Of a stretch of 64,000 nucleotides of DNA, positions 40,491-51,449 are shown piece by piece. The DNA is from Cymbomonas tetramitiformis. Taxonomy: Eukaryota; Chlorophyta; Pyramimonadophyceae; Pyramimonadales; Pyramimonadaceae. The first letter of the stretch is position 1, and each line of letters begins with the position of its first letter. The position numbers and the translations under genes are program-made. The DNA is taken from contig LGRX02003713.1 of assembly GCA_001247695.2 (NCBI GenBank), forward strand, positions 41,414 through 105,413, written 5' to 3'. The notes under the pieces are model-generated. The model had not been told where the DNA came from, searched no databases, and worked only from the letters and a program-made list of their open reading frames with translations.

Positions 40491-41176
40491 GGGGGATGCT
40501 GGAGCCGACGGTTTATGTTCGTTTTAACATTAGCCGTCGGTTCCGTCGGCAAGTGCACAATATGCGGCTCACTAAGCCTTCATGCTTTCTCACACAGGAG
40601 CACGTACATATGCTTGTATTTTTCCGTTGCCTTGCCTCTTGTGCATCACGTGTGAAAGTTAGATATCGGACACTGCATTAGACCTGAACAGCGGGCTCAT
40701 CTGCTATCACCCGAGGGTTGTAAACAGTGTGCATCATAGATCCCCAAGTGTAGTTGGGTCCCTCGTGTTAAGCAGCAAAACAAGTATTAATATGAACTAT
40801 GTTATGTATATGCATCGGCGGTAGAGATAGGTGTAAATAGATGAGTTTACTTAAGAAATATTTGCTGTTGGGAACAGTTAGCGCTTTTTCGTAACTTAGA
40901 ATTCTGTGATTCAATTTTAGCTCACAACACTCCCAGGAGTTTGTGTACTACCTGATATATTCCCTAAACATATATGCAAACGGTAGGCGTCATATATCAC
41001 ATGATATAACACTTACCACACATTTAGAGTGCATACGCGCACAAACGTCCTACACTCCCACAAGTATTCTATGTGTTTCACACCAAACTAACTCGAATTA
41101 GAAAAAACGGAAATCACCATTGTTTCCAACAACATCCAAATACTCAATATAAGCATCAACATTAATAGTATACATT

Positions 41177-41713
41177 GTGAATTTTTCAAGCCATACCCTA
41201 AATGAAGTTGTTTTGCTCCCCCTCAGGTGCCATGTGGCGGCCACCGCAGCAGCACAACCTGCAGCGGCCACCGCAGCAGCACCGCCTGCAGGTGCAAGGG
41301 AGAGGTCAAGACCTGCGCTCTTCCACGTGCCCACCTCCCCTAGTGAAACTGCTCCGCCGGAGATGACATATGACTGGGTAATGGGTGGGGCTTATTATGA
41401 CTCGGATACCGTCATTCCCCGACATCACCGGCGCGCCCTCCCCCAGTACCCGCCCATGATGTTGGGGTTGGACCCGTATGCGCAGACCTATCGGGCATCC
41501 CACGGCCGTGCGGCCCATGATGCCATGCCAGGTTATGCGTTTGCGGTGCAACAGCAGGAACCTGAGCAGGTGGTCACGATGCCTTTACGGCAGCCGATGA
41601 GGCTGAATGCAACCTTGTCAAGGCAGCTTCCGCCTGAGTGGTCCTCACAACCGCAGCAATCATGGGACCCATTTTATGACCTGGCATGCGCCGCCCCCAC
41701 TAGATATGCATAG
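41177..41713 (+). CDS. 178-aa Ala/Pro-rich frame, unknown
   Basis: Contains a duplicated VAATAAAQPAAATAAAPPAG segment (DNA repeat GCGGCCACCGCAGCAGCAC) and later YDWVMGGAYYDSDTVIP and Pro/Gln-rich sequence. TTTTGCTCCCCCTCAG at 41211-41226 looks like a 3' splice site, so the true coding part may start there. The style resembles the Pro/Gln-rich ORF at 46458-47861. No domain recognised. Confidence 0.3.
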   Translation: MNFSSHTLNEVVLLPLRCHVAATAAAQPAAATAAAPPAGARERSRPALFHVPTSPSETAPPEMTYDWVMGGAYYDSDTVIPRHHRRALPQYPPMMLGLDPYAQTYRASHGRAAHDAMPGYAFAVQQQEPEQVVTMPLRQPMRLNATLSRQLPPEWSSQPQQSWDPFYDLACAAPTRYA

Positions 41714-42169
41714 AACCTGAAAAGGCGCTTGTTCGAAGTGCTGAAATCTATATAGGTAGCCCTGACCGGGAGTCCCGGTGCATGCCCCTCCTATGACAGA
41801 TATCTAGGTAGCCAACACTGGACTGAAGATTGACCGGTAAGTTCGTGATGTGACACACCGAGTGTCACAGGTAGCTAGGTCCGAGACCGTTCCGACACCG
41901 AGACCGTTCCGGGTATATCTAGCTTAGGGTTTATTTTCTTAACATAATCGATTTGTCTATATTGGTTCCAAGATTGTCTGATATCCGTGAGCCGGGATAT
42001 TCAAGTAGGTTATGGGCCCACCACGCTTCCACCGCGCTCCAGCTATTTGTTATCCAAATAACAAATTTTATTCATGTTTTGATAATGACCGGGCTTGTGT
42101 CCCTCGTGATGGCAACTCGTATGCAAATCCCAATCTTCAACTGAAACATGCCTGAAGACCACGAATATG
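41714..42169. other. no supported gene
   Basis: Short repeated AGGTAGC and GAGACCGTTCCG strings at 41750-41920; otherwise featureless up to the right foldback arm. Confidence 0.4.
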
Positions 42170-43470
42170 CACACTTCGCACGCATGAGTATACAAAATAC
42201 GTGCATGTAAAACGCCAAAACAGGCCCGCGACAGGCCGAAACAGTCAAAAAAATCGATTTCTGTTGAAATTTGGCCCAAAAAATATTTTCCCCCAAAATT
42301 TCAAATTGCGATATCCATCCGGAGTGCTTAGGCGATATGCGAAAACCCTCATTTCCACGAATATGTGCACTCCACACGCGTGGAGTGGCGTAGAACGCCA
42401 AAACAGGCCCGCGACAGGCCGAAACAGGCAAAAAAATTCGATTTCTGTTGAAAACTTGAAATTTGGGCCAAAAAAATATTTTCCCCCAAAATTTCAAATT
42501 GCGATTCCCATTAGGAGTGCTTAGGTGATATGTGAAAATCCTCATTTCCACGAATATGTGCACTCCACACGCGCGGAGTGGCGTAGATCGCCAAAATAGG
42601 CCCGCGACAGGCCGAAACAGGCAAAAAAATCGATTTCTGTTGAAATTTGGGGCCAAAAAATATTTTTTTCCAAAATTTCAAATTGCGATTCCCATCAAGA
42701 GTGCTTAGGTGATATGTGATCACCCTCATTTCCACGAATATGTGCACTCCACACGCGCGGAGTGGCGTAGAACGCCAAAATAGGCCCACAATTGGCCGAA
42801 ACAGGCAAAAAAATCGATTTCAGTTGAAATTTGGGCCCAAAAAATATTTTTTTCCAAAATTTCATATTGCCATTCCCATCAGGAGTGCTTAGGTGATATG
42901 TGAAAACCCTCATTTCCACGAATATGTGCACTCCACACGCGCGGAGTGGCGTAGAACGCCACAACAGGCCCGCGACAGGCCGAAACAGGCAAAAAAATCG
43001 ATTTCTGTTGAAATTTGGCCCAAAAAATATTTTTTTTCCAAAATTTCATATTGCGATTCCCATCAGGAGTGCTTAGGTGATATGTGAAAACCCTCATTCC
43101 CAAGAATATGTGCACTCCACACGCGCGGAGTGGCGTAGAACGCCAAAACAGGCCCGCAACAGGCCAAAACAGGCAAAAAAACGCGATTTTCGGCCGATTT
43201 GGGCCAAGAAAATATTTTTTTTCAAAATTTCAAATTGCGGTGACCATCAGGATTAATTACGTGATATGTGAAACCCCTCAATTCCACGAATCGCTGCACT
43301 CCTCACCCGCGTAATGGTGTAGAACGCCAAAACAAGCTAAAAACAACGGTTTTTTGGCGATTTCACCCTGAAAAAATATTTTTTTTGAAAAATATTTTTC
43401 GCAAAGTCCTTAGAATTCATGCGATTCCACTGCGACCGAAGTCCGATATAGCGATTCCATGGATATCATC
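42170..43470 (-). repeat. right arm: six about 185-bp units, inverted
   Basis: The inverse string TTCCACGAAT recurs at about 42353, 42546, 42730, 42914, 43098 and 43283. The outermost unit carries the same private variants (ATTAATCCTGATGGTCACCG class) as the outermost left unit, showing mirror order. Confidence 0.95.
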
Positions 43471-43519
43471 GATTATGCATTTCGGCCATCTCACTCGTGC
43501 GACCGCTCAGAAGTAGCCC

Positions 43520-45189
43520 CAGCCGGACTTCTCCAGCTCCACGATGTCAACCGCCTACGCTGGTCCGCCAGGGAACTCTGGTACACCTCGGAGGCCCCCG
43601 GTGCAGCCAGATGCAGATCCTTGTAGTCGCTGGGCTGAACTGTTGGTGTCGCGTGGGTGCGTAGGGGAGGTCCGTTAACATTCCCGCGGTCAATCGGGAC
43701 ACCGTGTTCGGCACAGTAAGTTTCCCAACAAGGATGTGTTGTCGGTGAGGCTCTCGTTGGAGTCAATGATCCCCGAGCAGGAGGGGAATTCTCCACTGAG
43801 AGGAGTCGTCTGCTCAAAATGTTGGCGCGCCGTGCGCGCTCTCGTCCACTGAAGGCAATCCGTGATGAACGGGGCCTCGAACTTTTGGTAGAGGGGGCCC
43901 ACGCGGCCACACCATGAGGTGAATCTGGTGAAGCCTCTGTGCTCACTGGGGCATGCGGCACTCGCAGTGAGACAGGCTTTGTCGGGGAACAGGCGGTGGC
44001 CTCGTCGCGTGACGTCCGCGAGGGCCATGAAGGACGGGCTGCCACATTGGTATATATAGGGCTGCCTCTGTCCACGGGGTCGATGGAGATTATTATACTC
44101 CTCTTGCCCGGGAGCCCCTGTCGGCTCCCCACTCCGAAAAGCTGGATCCTCGGTGCTCGTGATGTCACACATGGCACACAGATCCCCATAGAGGTCCACG
44201 TCAGCATCCGCCAGAGCGAGGATCTCCTCCATCGTTTCCAGCTCTTCGGGGTTGAGGGAATCCTCCTCGACTCTCTCCTCAATGACTTCTACGCAAGCCG
44301 CCACTTGCCCTGGCCTTCGCGCCAACCGCGCCGGGGCGTTGGCCTTCCAGATGGCCAGCTTCTTCTCGTCCGTGCAATTGGCCACCAAGTGCTCGAGACT
44401 GCCACATGCAAAACAGGGCCGCTCCCTCACCGCAGGTGCCGGTCGGGATCCTTGGGTCGCCGCCGTGCTTACATCCACAGGAGCCGCTGTTGCCGAGTCA
44501 TTCCCAGCAGTCCCCGGCTCCCACGTGAGGGCCGCCAACGCAGGCCTCCTCGGAGTCCACCTAGGCCGACTAGCCGGGGCGCTAAGTGGTGGAGCTTGCC
44601 GCTGTCGGTGTCCCATCTCCAACGCCACCTTGCGGGCGATGGTGTCGTGGAGAACTGCGTCCTCCATCACCTTAGCCGTCTCAATTTCCGTGGCCACGGA
44701 ACGAACCTTCAAGATGGCGGAGGTGTCGGACCGTCCGAGTCGACGTTGTTCCTCTTCCCATTGCTCCGGGTGACTGGTGTCCAGCCCCAGATCCGCCAAC
44801 TTGGAACCCACTTGAACGCTGTGTCGTAATCCACCCCAAAAGAGCTCGAGAAGTTCCAGTTTGGTAACCTTACCGCAACCCCGCACTACGTCCGCCACGA
44901 AGTTGACAGTCGCGGTTCGGGTGGTGATGCAGGTGTAGAAAGCACCGCTCTTCTCCTCCGATCGCTGTCTCGTTGAGAGTAGCTCCGACTTCAGCCGTTT
45001 CAGGGCGTCCGTGGTGATGTCCACTGACAAGGCAAGATCGCCCATGAACCGCGGCACCGCTGCGTACCTCGCCTTCCACGCCTCTCCTTCGCTGCCTCCT
45101 GGCGCCATCTCCTCGACGTACAGCTTCTGGGCCTTGGCCAACTTGGAGGTCTTGATCATCCTGTGCCAGGGGGCACGATAGACTGCCAA
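43520..45189 (-). pseudogene. Gypsy Gag with CCHC knuckle
   Basis: The minus frame from 45189 gives about 330 convincing residues: helical Gag core (FWGGLRHSVQVGSKLADLGL) and CFACGSLEHLVANC, a CX2CX4HX4C knuckle at about 44410-44370, followed by KLAIWKANAPARLAR. The same post-knuckle motif occurs in the plus-strand gag (51129-51250), so both belong to one Gypsy clade. Beyond about 44100 the coding becomes doubtful. The N-terminus is cut at about 45184 by the LTR of the plus-strand Gypsy. Strand and order fit it being the gag of the methyltransferase-bearing Gypsy, separated by the foldback element. Confidence 0.7.
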
Positions 45190-45631
45190 TTACCCCCACG
45201 GAAGGGGGATCCGATTCAGATTACCGGCATATTGGGAGAAATATTGATAGGGAATCTGAGATCGTGGATGAAGAATGCAAAATCAGTAAATGTTATCTCT
45301 CTGGCAGAATCGTGAACGATAGAAATATTATTAGGAACGATTATGACAGAATCAACGGTGTCGGCACAATACCGTGACAGATGACGATAGAGATGACATT
45401 TATGGCGGCGCAGGTTGGGGAAAAACAGGGATTCCTGTGACGAGAGAAACTAGCCGAACAGTCTGTGCTATATAGTGACGAAACACGATTCCTTTGGGAG
45501 CTTAGTTACAGAATAAAAATGTTTTCGTAACACGGGCCGTATTGCATAATCACCGGTTGTGATATATATATCGATTCGTATCCGATTACTCTGAAACTTC
45601 GTATACTGTATGCATTTGTATGCCCGTGACA
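45184..45631 (+). repeat. putative 5' LTR
   Basis: Begins TGCCAATTACCC and ends GCCCGTGACA, three bases before the primer-binding site. TATATA strings at 45467 and 45560 could serve as promoter. The left boundary is inferred from where the interrupted gag stops and from the TG; no second LTR is available to confirm it. Confidence 0.5.
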
Positions 45632-45634
45632 AAT

Positions 45635-45649
45635 TGGTATCAGATGTGG
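45635..45649 (+). promoter_or_regulatory. primer-binding site for initiator Met tRNA
   Basis: TGGTATCAGATGTGG begins TGGTATCAGA, complementary to the 3' end of initiator methionine tRNA, the usual Gypsy/Copia primer. It lies three bases after the LTR-like CA end. Confidence 0.7.
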
Positions 45650-46070
45650 CGAGTGCTGCCTTCGATTATGCTATTCGCGCAGGGTAACAGCACTCGGCTC
45701 TCTTCGGCGTAAGCGGCTTCAAAGCGCACAGTATGTTCTGGGGGGGGATGCGCTCTTAGTCGTTACTTTTCCGTTTGTATATGTCAAACTTATCCATGGA
45801 AAAGTATTTTTGACGACTACGAGCCTCTAGAGATCATACATCGTTCAGGACGTTCGGTGCTTATTTTCATACGACTGCAAAGGTCAAACATGTCGTTCAT
45901 GGGGTTTTTTTGAAAAATATGCTCCGATCGTCCGTGGGACCTTACAACGTACTTTACTTTTACTAGTTGAACGTGAATATTGATGGAAACCTTCAGGGAT
46001 GCAGTACAACGTTCAGAATATTCACTGACAACGTAACGACAGGCTCTTAACACTCAGGGCCGTATCACGT

Positions 46071-46380
46071 CCTGTGTTCTTGACGTTTTAACGTCGAATA
46101 TAAGGATTCTGAGACCAGAGTACCTTTCCAGAATAGTATATTGACGGTCCGAAGGCAGAAAATAGCGACGTGTGTGGCGGAACAAAACCCATCTTGCACG
46201 GGTCGGGCTAGTCCGTACCAGTAACGACAGCCCGTATCCTGTGTTCTTGACGGCTTAACGTCGAATATAACGGATTCTGAGACCAGAGTACCATTCCAGA
46301 ATAGTATATTGACGGTCCGAAGACAGAAAATAGCTTCGTGTGTGGCGCACACAAACCCATCCTGCACGGGTCGGGACAGT
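46071..46380 (+). repeat. two tandem 167-bp leader repeats
   Basis: CCTGTGTTCTTGACG starts at 46071 and 46238; the units are about 90 percent identical and lie in the untranslated leader before the first ORF. Confidence 0.9.
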
Positions 46381-46457
46381 TTTCAACGTTAACGACAACC
46401 TACTGGGTGGACTGTTCTGTGGATAGTTGACGTTGTATATACATCTGGACTCTGGCT

Positions 46458-47861
46458 ATGAGTGGCACAGACGTATACACGTATAATACGTCGGGTGGAA
46501 TATTCAGGGGCACACCACAGACTAATCCTGAGTATCAAGCTAATGCCGAGATACCCTATCTCGGTTATGGTGCGCCCTCAGGAGCACACTATATGCAACA
46601 CGGGCAGCACACCTCAGCCGTCGGTTCGTCAGGAGTATATATTGGGTTACCTCCGGTAAGCCATTATCCTCACCACCTGCCGGCAGCTTCCCTTGGCACA
46701 CCGACGGGAGCACAGCCAGTGGCACCATATTCTCAACCTGCTGTTGATCCTGCTGCTGCTGCGCCCTTTTGGGCGCATTCTGAAGCCGGGCACGTTGCAC
46801 CATCGTCCGGGTATCCTGGAGCAGCAGTTTCGGGCGCAGGCATGGGAGCTGCTACTGCCGAACGGTATGTTCGGCAGCCTACAACGGGGCAATATGGTGC
46901 GCAGTTCTCTGATCCTGCTGCCTTCGCAGTCCCTATGTATAGGGCATCACCAATGGCAGCAGCTCACTTCCTCCCAGCTGCTGCACCCGGCAGTTTATAT
47001 CCAGGAGGGCCAATACCACCACCGTGGACAGCGGATCAGCCGGTGCAGTATATGACACCATCGGCTGCACCCACCGATGCAGCGGCGCCATTACCATTAC
47101 ACACCTGGACTGGACATTACCCTTTCAGGAATGTTCAATTCCCAACACCCTATCAGGGTGAAGGCTGGTACACACAGGGCCGACCTCCTTATGGGAACCC
47201 GCTGCCTATGCGTGTGGAGTGGGAACACTCACCGTCGTTGCGGCTGGGCGAGGTGCATGCGCACACATTATCTGCGCGTACAACTGATGGCGGAAACGCT
47301 ACAGATAGTATGCGTGTGGACGGAATGCCGGGGCTGGGCGAGGTGCGTGCGCACACATTATCTGCGCGTACAACTGATGGCGGAAACGCTCCAGATAGTA
47401 TGCGTGTGGACGGAATACCGGGGCTGGGCGAGGTGCGTGCGCACACATTATCTACGCGTACAACTGATGGCGGAAACGCTACAGATAGTGTGCGTGCTGA
47501 CGGGATGCCGGGAGCAGATGGTGGATCAGCTGCAGACAGCAGGCGTGGAGATGCAGCGGAGGTGGACATGGAGGATGCGTCAGCCGTGCGTGCGTCGGAG
47601 CTGGGCAACGCCACCTCGGGCGTCTTTATGGTATCAGCTTCGGAGGCGTCCGAGATCGGCGAGGTCCGTTCTGGTGTACCGATGTCACCGCCCGATGTGG
47701 AGTCTGATGGGGAAGTTGGACAGCGAGGGCGCACCGAGGTGTTCTACGCGACGCAGTACCCGGACAACGACAGCAATGAGTCGTATGCACACCCGCGTGA
47801 GGATGGCCATCCCCCACTCAGACGCAGACGTTCGAGGGCTGCATTGGGACCCTACAGCTGA
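46458..47861 (+). CDS. Pro/Ala-rich ORF of Gypsy element with 90-bp repeats
   Basis: A 467-residue intact frame. The N-terminal 260 residues are rich in Pro, Ala, Tyr and Gly without a recognised fold. Residues about 262-355 contain three copies of a 30-residue unit (LGEVRAHTLSARTTDGGNA then DSMRVDGMPG). The C-terminal part is acidic and ends in Arg/Ser. It is disordered-looking and could be an extended N-terminal Gag region or a separate product. Its stop is 61 bp before the next ORF. Confidence 0.55.
   Translation: MSGTDVYTYNTSGGIFRGTPQTNPEYQANAEIPYLGYGAPSGAHYMQHGQHTSAVGSSGVYIGLPPVSHYPHHLPAASLGTPTGAQPVAPYSQPAVDPAAAAPFWAHSEAGHVAPSSGYPGAAVSGAGMGAATAERYVRQPTTGQYGAQFSDPAAFAVPMYRASPMAAAHFLPAAAPGSLYPGGPIPPPWTADQPVQYMTPSAAPTDAAAPLPLHTWTGHYPFRNVQFPTPYQGEGWYTQGRPPYGNPLPMRVEWEHSPSLRLGEVHAHTLSARTTDGGNATDSMRVDGMPGLGEVRAHTLSARTTDGGNAPDSMRVDGIPGLGEVRAHTLSTRTTDGGNATDSVRADGMPGADGGSAADSRRGDAAEVDMEDASAVRASELGNATSGVFMVSASEASEIGEVRSGVPMSPPDVESDGEVGQRGRTEVFYATQYPDNDSNESYAHPREDGHPPLRRRRSRAALGPYS
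47240..47510 (+). repeat. three tandem 90-bp coding repeats
   Basis: Units starting CTGGGCGAGGTGC at about 47245, 47335 and 47425, in frame with the 467-aa ORF. Confidence 0.9.
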
Positions 47862-47921
47862 AACCGTCACGATCTTCCTTACCGACATGACTCGAATTCA
47901 CCGTCGTCATCGAATTCTGAA

Positions 47922-49388
47922 ATGTCGGAGAGATCCAGAGCAAGGAGGGACGCCAAAGCGAGGAAGCGCAGGCTGGCGGAACGCGCAGGTTCGGGCTCGG
48001 GCAGTGATCACAGTGTGGCTGGGTCACAGGGGGTGGCGGACCTTACCCAGACCATCAGCGACGCAGTGGTTGCTAAGTTGCAGCAGCTACACTCTGAAAA
48101 CGCTGGTGGAGAACCTTCTGCTGAAGTATCTCTAGGTCAGACGCCAGGAGCGACGCAGAGCTCGCAATCCTTATCCATACCCGCGGTGGTTGCTAAGACG
48201 CAGCAGCCACAGCCTGGAAACGCTGATGGAGAACCTTCTGCTGAAGTATCTCTAGGTCAGACGCCAGGAGCGACGCGGACATCGCAACCACCACCCTCAC
48301 CTGAGGATCGCTTGTCGCAGATCGCCCGAGTTGAGGAGGCCAGGCGCAAGTCCTCTGAGGGGCTCACGATGGAGGAGGCGATCAAGCTGGGCTTCCTAAC
48401 AGTGGAGTTCCCCCCGATGAAGGATGACATGAGCAAGCCCCAGGGGCTCACGATGGAGTTGGCGACCAAGCTGGGTTTCCTAAGTGAGTCGCACCACGCG
48501 GCTGTGGTAACTGAGATGGTGGGAGCCTCGACTCAGGTGTGTGACTCGACTAACCCTAAATCGGGGACGCAGCGGGCGGAAGGACGTGTGGCCAAGGTCT
48601 CGTTCGAGATGGACAACCATGCAGAGCCTCCTCCTACTAGAAGACCTTACCAGATGTCGGTGGAGGAGCTTCGACAACTGCGAGAGACTATTGACCCTGT
48701 TCATCCTGACCCACAATCAGGTGTAACATGTCGACAGCTGGCCAGGATGCGGCGGTCTTCCCTCGACACCATCGTCATTGATGGAGGTGATTCCTCTCCA
48801 GCGGTGGCGAATGACAGCATTGGGACCGAGGAGGAACACTGGCGGCGAATCTCGAAAGAGAAGTGGAAGGCAGTGGATCGCAAAAAGGCGTACGATGGGG
48901 CGCCCCGTAAGTCAACTGGCGGGATGGGAGTGACGAGTGCACACTCACCACCTAGTAGATCAGCGGAGGGCGGAGGTCCCAGTGGCGTTCCCCCAGACGG
49001 TGGCGCAGAAGAAGGAGAAGATGATGAAGATCAATCTGAACCTCCTCGTCGACCTCCTTCTGGACCCCCACACTATCCTCCTGGCGGATATAGTGGATCG
49101 CACCGAGGAAGAGCGATGCTGGTCACTGCGGACGGGTTGAGCTTGTGGACGCCTACGCCGCCTGGATATTCTGAATTCCAGTTTGACATGCCCACTGCCA
49201 CTGGATTGGCAGCCACGGGGCCCTTCGGCGTTAACCTCTTCTACAAGGCCTTGACGTTGATCGGTATGCCCCTCACCGAGTACATCTCCGCTGGAGGGTT
49301 GATAACTGGTTCCCCCGCTTTACTCCTATCCCCCGCTGTCCCCACTTATGTTATGATGGTGAATAAGGACGCGGTGGACACGGTGTAA
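47922..49388 (+). CDS. 488-aa ORF of Gypsy element, unknown
   Basis: Starts MSERSRARRDAKARKRRLAE, strongly basic. Then come two copies of a unit with GEPSAEVSLGQTPGAT (DNA period 135 bp) and two copies of GLTMEEAIKLGFL. The middle is acidic and Pro-rich; the end (LYYKALTLIGMPLTEYI-like segment) is more ordered. No enzymatic motif. The intact frame argues for recent function. Possibly the structural N-terminal part of Gag. Confidence 0.55.
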   Translation: MSERSRARRDAKARKRRLAERAGSGSGSDHSVAGSQGVADLTQTISDAVVAKLQQLHSENAGGEPSAEVSLGQTPGATQSSQSLSIPAVVAKTQQPQPGNADGEPSAEVSLGQTPGATRTSQPPPSPEDRLSQIARVEEARRKSSEGLTMEEAIKLGFLTVEFPPMKDDMSKPQGLTMELATKLGFLSESHHAAVVTEMVGASTQVCDSTNPKSGTQRAEGRVAKVSFEMDNHAEPPPTRRPYQMSVEELRQLRETIDPVHPDPQSGVTCRQLARMRRSSLDTIVIDGGDSSPAVANDSIGTEEEHWRRISKEKWKAVDRKKAYDGAPRKSTGGMGVTSAHSPPSRSAEGGGPSGVPPDGGAEEGEDDEDQSEPPRRPPSGPPHYPPGGYSGSHRGRAMLVTADGLSLWTPTPPGYSEFQFDMPTATGLAATGPFGVNLFYKALTLIGMPLTEYISAGGLITGSPALLLSPAVPTYVMMVNKDAVDTV

Positions 49389-49421
49389 CGTGAGTATCAC
49401 CGCAGTCCTGGAGGAAGGGGG

Positions 49422-51449
49422 GTGATGTCACCAAGCTGGATGGAAATCTTAGACTGGCCCCTTGAAGATCAGATCTCCATGCTGGATCGAGATTGCCTGG
49501 CAGCCTGGTTCGAGGTGCAGCGAAGTCAATGGTACGTAGACGAGTGCCGGAGAAAGAGGAACCTTCCGGCCTTGGAAGCTCCTACGACGCCTCCATCCTC
49601 TTCGGCCGCGCCTTCCTCATCAATGGTCAGGGCGCCATCATTATCAGTGGCTCTGACCAATACGCCTATATTTAATGACCCGATGGTAACGCGTATTCCG
49701 GTGGCTACTGCGAACACTTCGACGACCTCATCGTCAGTAATACCACACGCAGGAGACTCATCGGTACCATCTGGAGTACAACCTGCTGGAGTCCCTCCTG
49801 CCCTTGCTGCTCCACCTGGGCTATCAAACATTGGAGTCCCCCCCCCGGCCTCGCTGTTCAATCTGGGGTGCCTCCTGTCGGACATCCTTCTGGCATTGCT
49901 GTGCAACCTGGGACGCCCTGTGTCGGACTTACTCCCGGTGTGGCTGTTCATTCTGGGATTCCGCAGATCAGCGCGGCTGCAGCGGGAACTTCGTCTGCAG
50001 GAGGTCATGGACATTCCTTTCATTCAGGACCGCATGCGCCGCAACACCGGAGTCCCTATTTCGCAGGACCGGTTGCGCCACATCCCCACGCTCGTCCAGG
50101 CCTTTCCCCACACGCCCAGGTCTTTAACCCTCGTCCTCCTGGACAAGGGGAACACGACCCTGGCGACAAGGCGGCCTACCTGGAGAGCAAGGTGCAGAGC
50201 AACATTGACCGCCTCGTCGAAAAGCTGACCCGCTTCCCTTCCGCGGAAAAGCTGAGTAAAGAGAAGGCCATTTCTGAGTTGAAAACCTTTGCGAGGAATC
50301 TGCACAAGCTCCTCAACGAGAAGGTGGTACTAAGGGCGTTCTCTCAGGTGAGTTGCTATGCGGGAGAGGGGCGTCAATCTTCGATCGCAGAGGTGCTCTG
50401 GACAGTGACCGAGACTGCGTTGGGAACGGAACAGAAGGAGTACATGGAGAGAGCTGGTGGTGGTTCCGGAACATCAGAAGCTTGGCGTCTCTGGTTCGTA
50501 CAGCGACCCCGACATATTTCTGGGGGATCTGGCTGTGAGCACCCTTCCGGTGGCGGAGCTGCAAACTCTTCGAGACGACCTACAGATTGGTCAGAAGAAA
50601 GATGAGTCCGCTGACGCCTACCACTCGCGTCTGACCAATCGCCACAAGACAGTGAAGTTCATGGCGAAGGTCGTTCAAGGGTGCGTACAAGTCTCTGAGT
50701 CGGAGTTCTCATACATATTCTGGAGGGGCCTCACGTACACTGACAAGGTGGGCGAAGAGTTGCGAAGAATCAAACTGGACCTCTCCGAGCCGCATGTGTG
50801 GGAAGAGAAGATGAAGGAGGAGGCGACGCCCCGAGATGTTACTCAGGCGATCTTAAAAGTGCTGGAGATTGCCAAAAACATCGAGTCGCGCAAAGAGAAG
50901 AAGGCGGCTCAGGCTCAATCCAGCAGGAGTGGAGATCGAACTGGCCGCTCCTGGAATTCCCCTTCTACATCTCCGTCACCCTCCACGTCCTTTTTCCGAA
51001 GCCGCTCTCGGGAGCCCCCTCGATTGATGGCGGCAACGCACGCTGAGCTCGCCGCAGCGCCGACCTCTGTTCGACCATCGCCCCCGGCCTCGACAACAAC
51101 CCTGACCTATCCGAAGCGAGTGAGAAACTGCTACGCGTGTCAAAGTCCCGACCATCTGGTGCGAGACTGTACGGACGCGGTGAAGTTGGCTGCGTGGAAG
51201 GCAAACGCACCCCCTCGTTTAGCTCGAAACCGAGAACAAGTGGCGGCGTTGTTCTGGGCGTTGTCGCGCAATGAGGACACTGAGTGGGCACCTGTCGAGT
51301 TAAAGGCGGAGATCGAGAGCTTGGCAGAGATGGATGGAGAGGCCGTGGAATCCTTGGCGGCCTTAGTAGGGTGCTCCGAGCAACTGGCGGTTATTGGTGC
51401 GGAGTTGCGCAACTCCGAGGAAATCACTATCTCTGAGGAGGAAGGGTGA
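49422..51449 (+). pseudogene. Gypsy Gag with CCHC knuckle (plus strand), frameshifted
   Basis: Frames 49422-49860, 49868-50460 and 50457-51449 together make one Gag: acidic N-terminus (MEILDWPLEDQISMLDRD), Pro-rich linker, KAYLES...LHKLLNEKV, then core FLGDLAVSTLPVAELQTLRD and SYIFWRGLTYTDKVGEEL, and CYACQSPDHLVRDC followed by KLAAWKANAPPRLAR. Two frameshifts (about 49860 and 50460) break it. It shares knuckle and post-knuckle motif with the minus-strand gag at 43.5-45.2 kb. Confidence 0.7.

Larger units (their letters stand above)
39646..41176. other. no supported gene apart from RNA-like motif
   Basis: Mixed sequence; contains the duplicated three-way-junction motif listed separately. No protein motif was seen. 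Confidence 0.4.
36616..43515. mobile_element. foldback-like element with subrepeat arms (about 6.9 kb)
   Basis: The left arm (36616-37850) and right arm (about 42170-43515) are inverted copies, each containing six units of about 185 bp. The outermost units and flanking motif (GTCGCACGAGTGAGAATGGC left, its near-inverse right) are also inverted, so the arms are one inverted duplication rather than independent satellites. The 4.3-kb centre has tandem duplications, a duplicated RNA-like motif and one 178-aa frame, but no transposase. Exact ends and target duplication could not be fixed. Confidence 0.75.
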
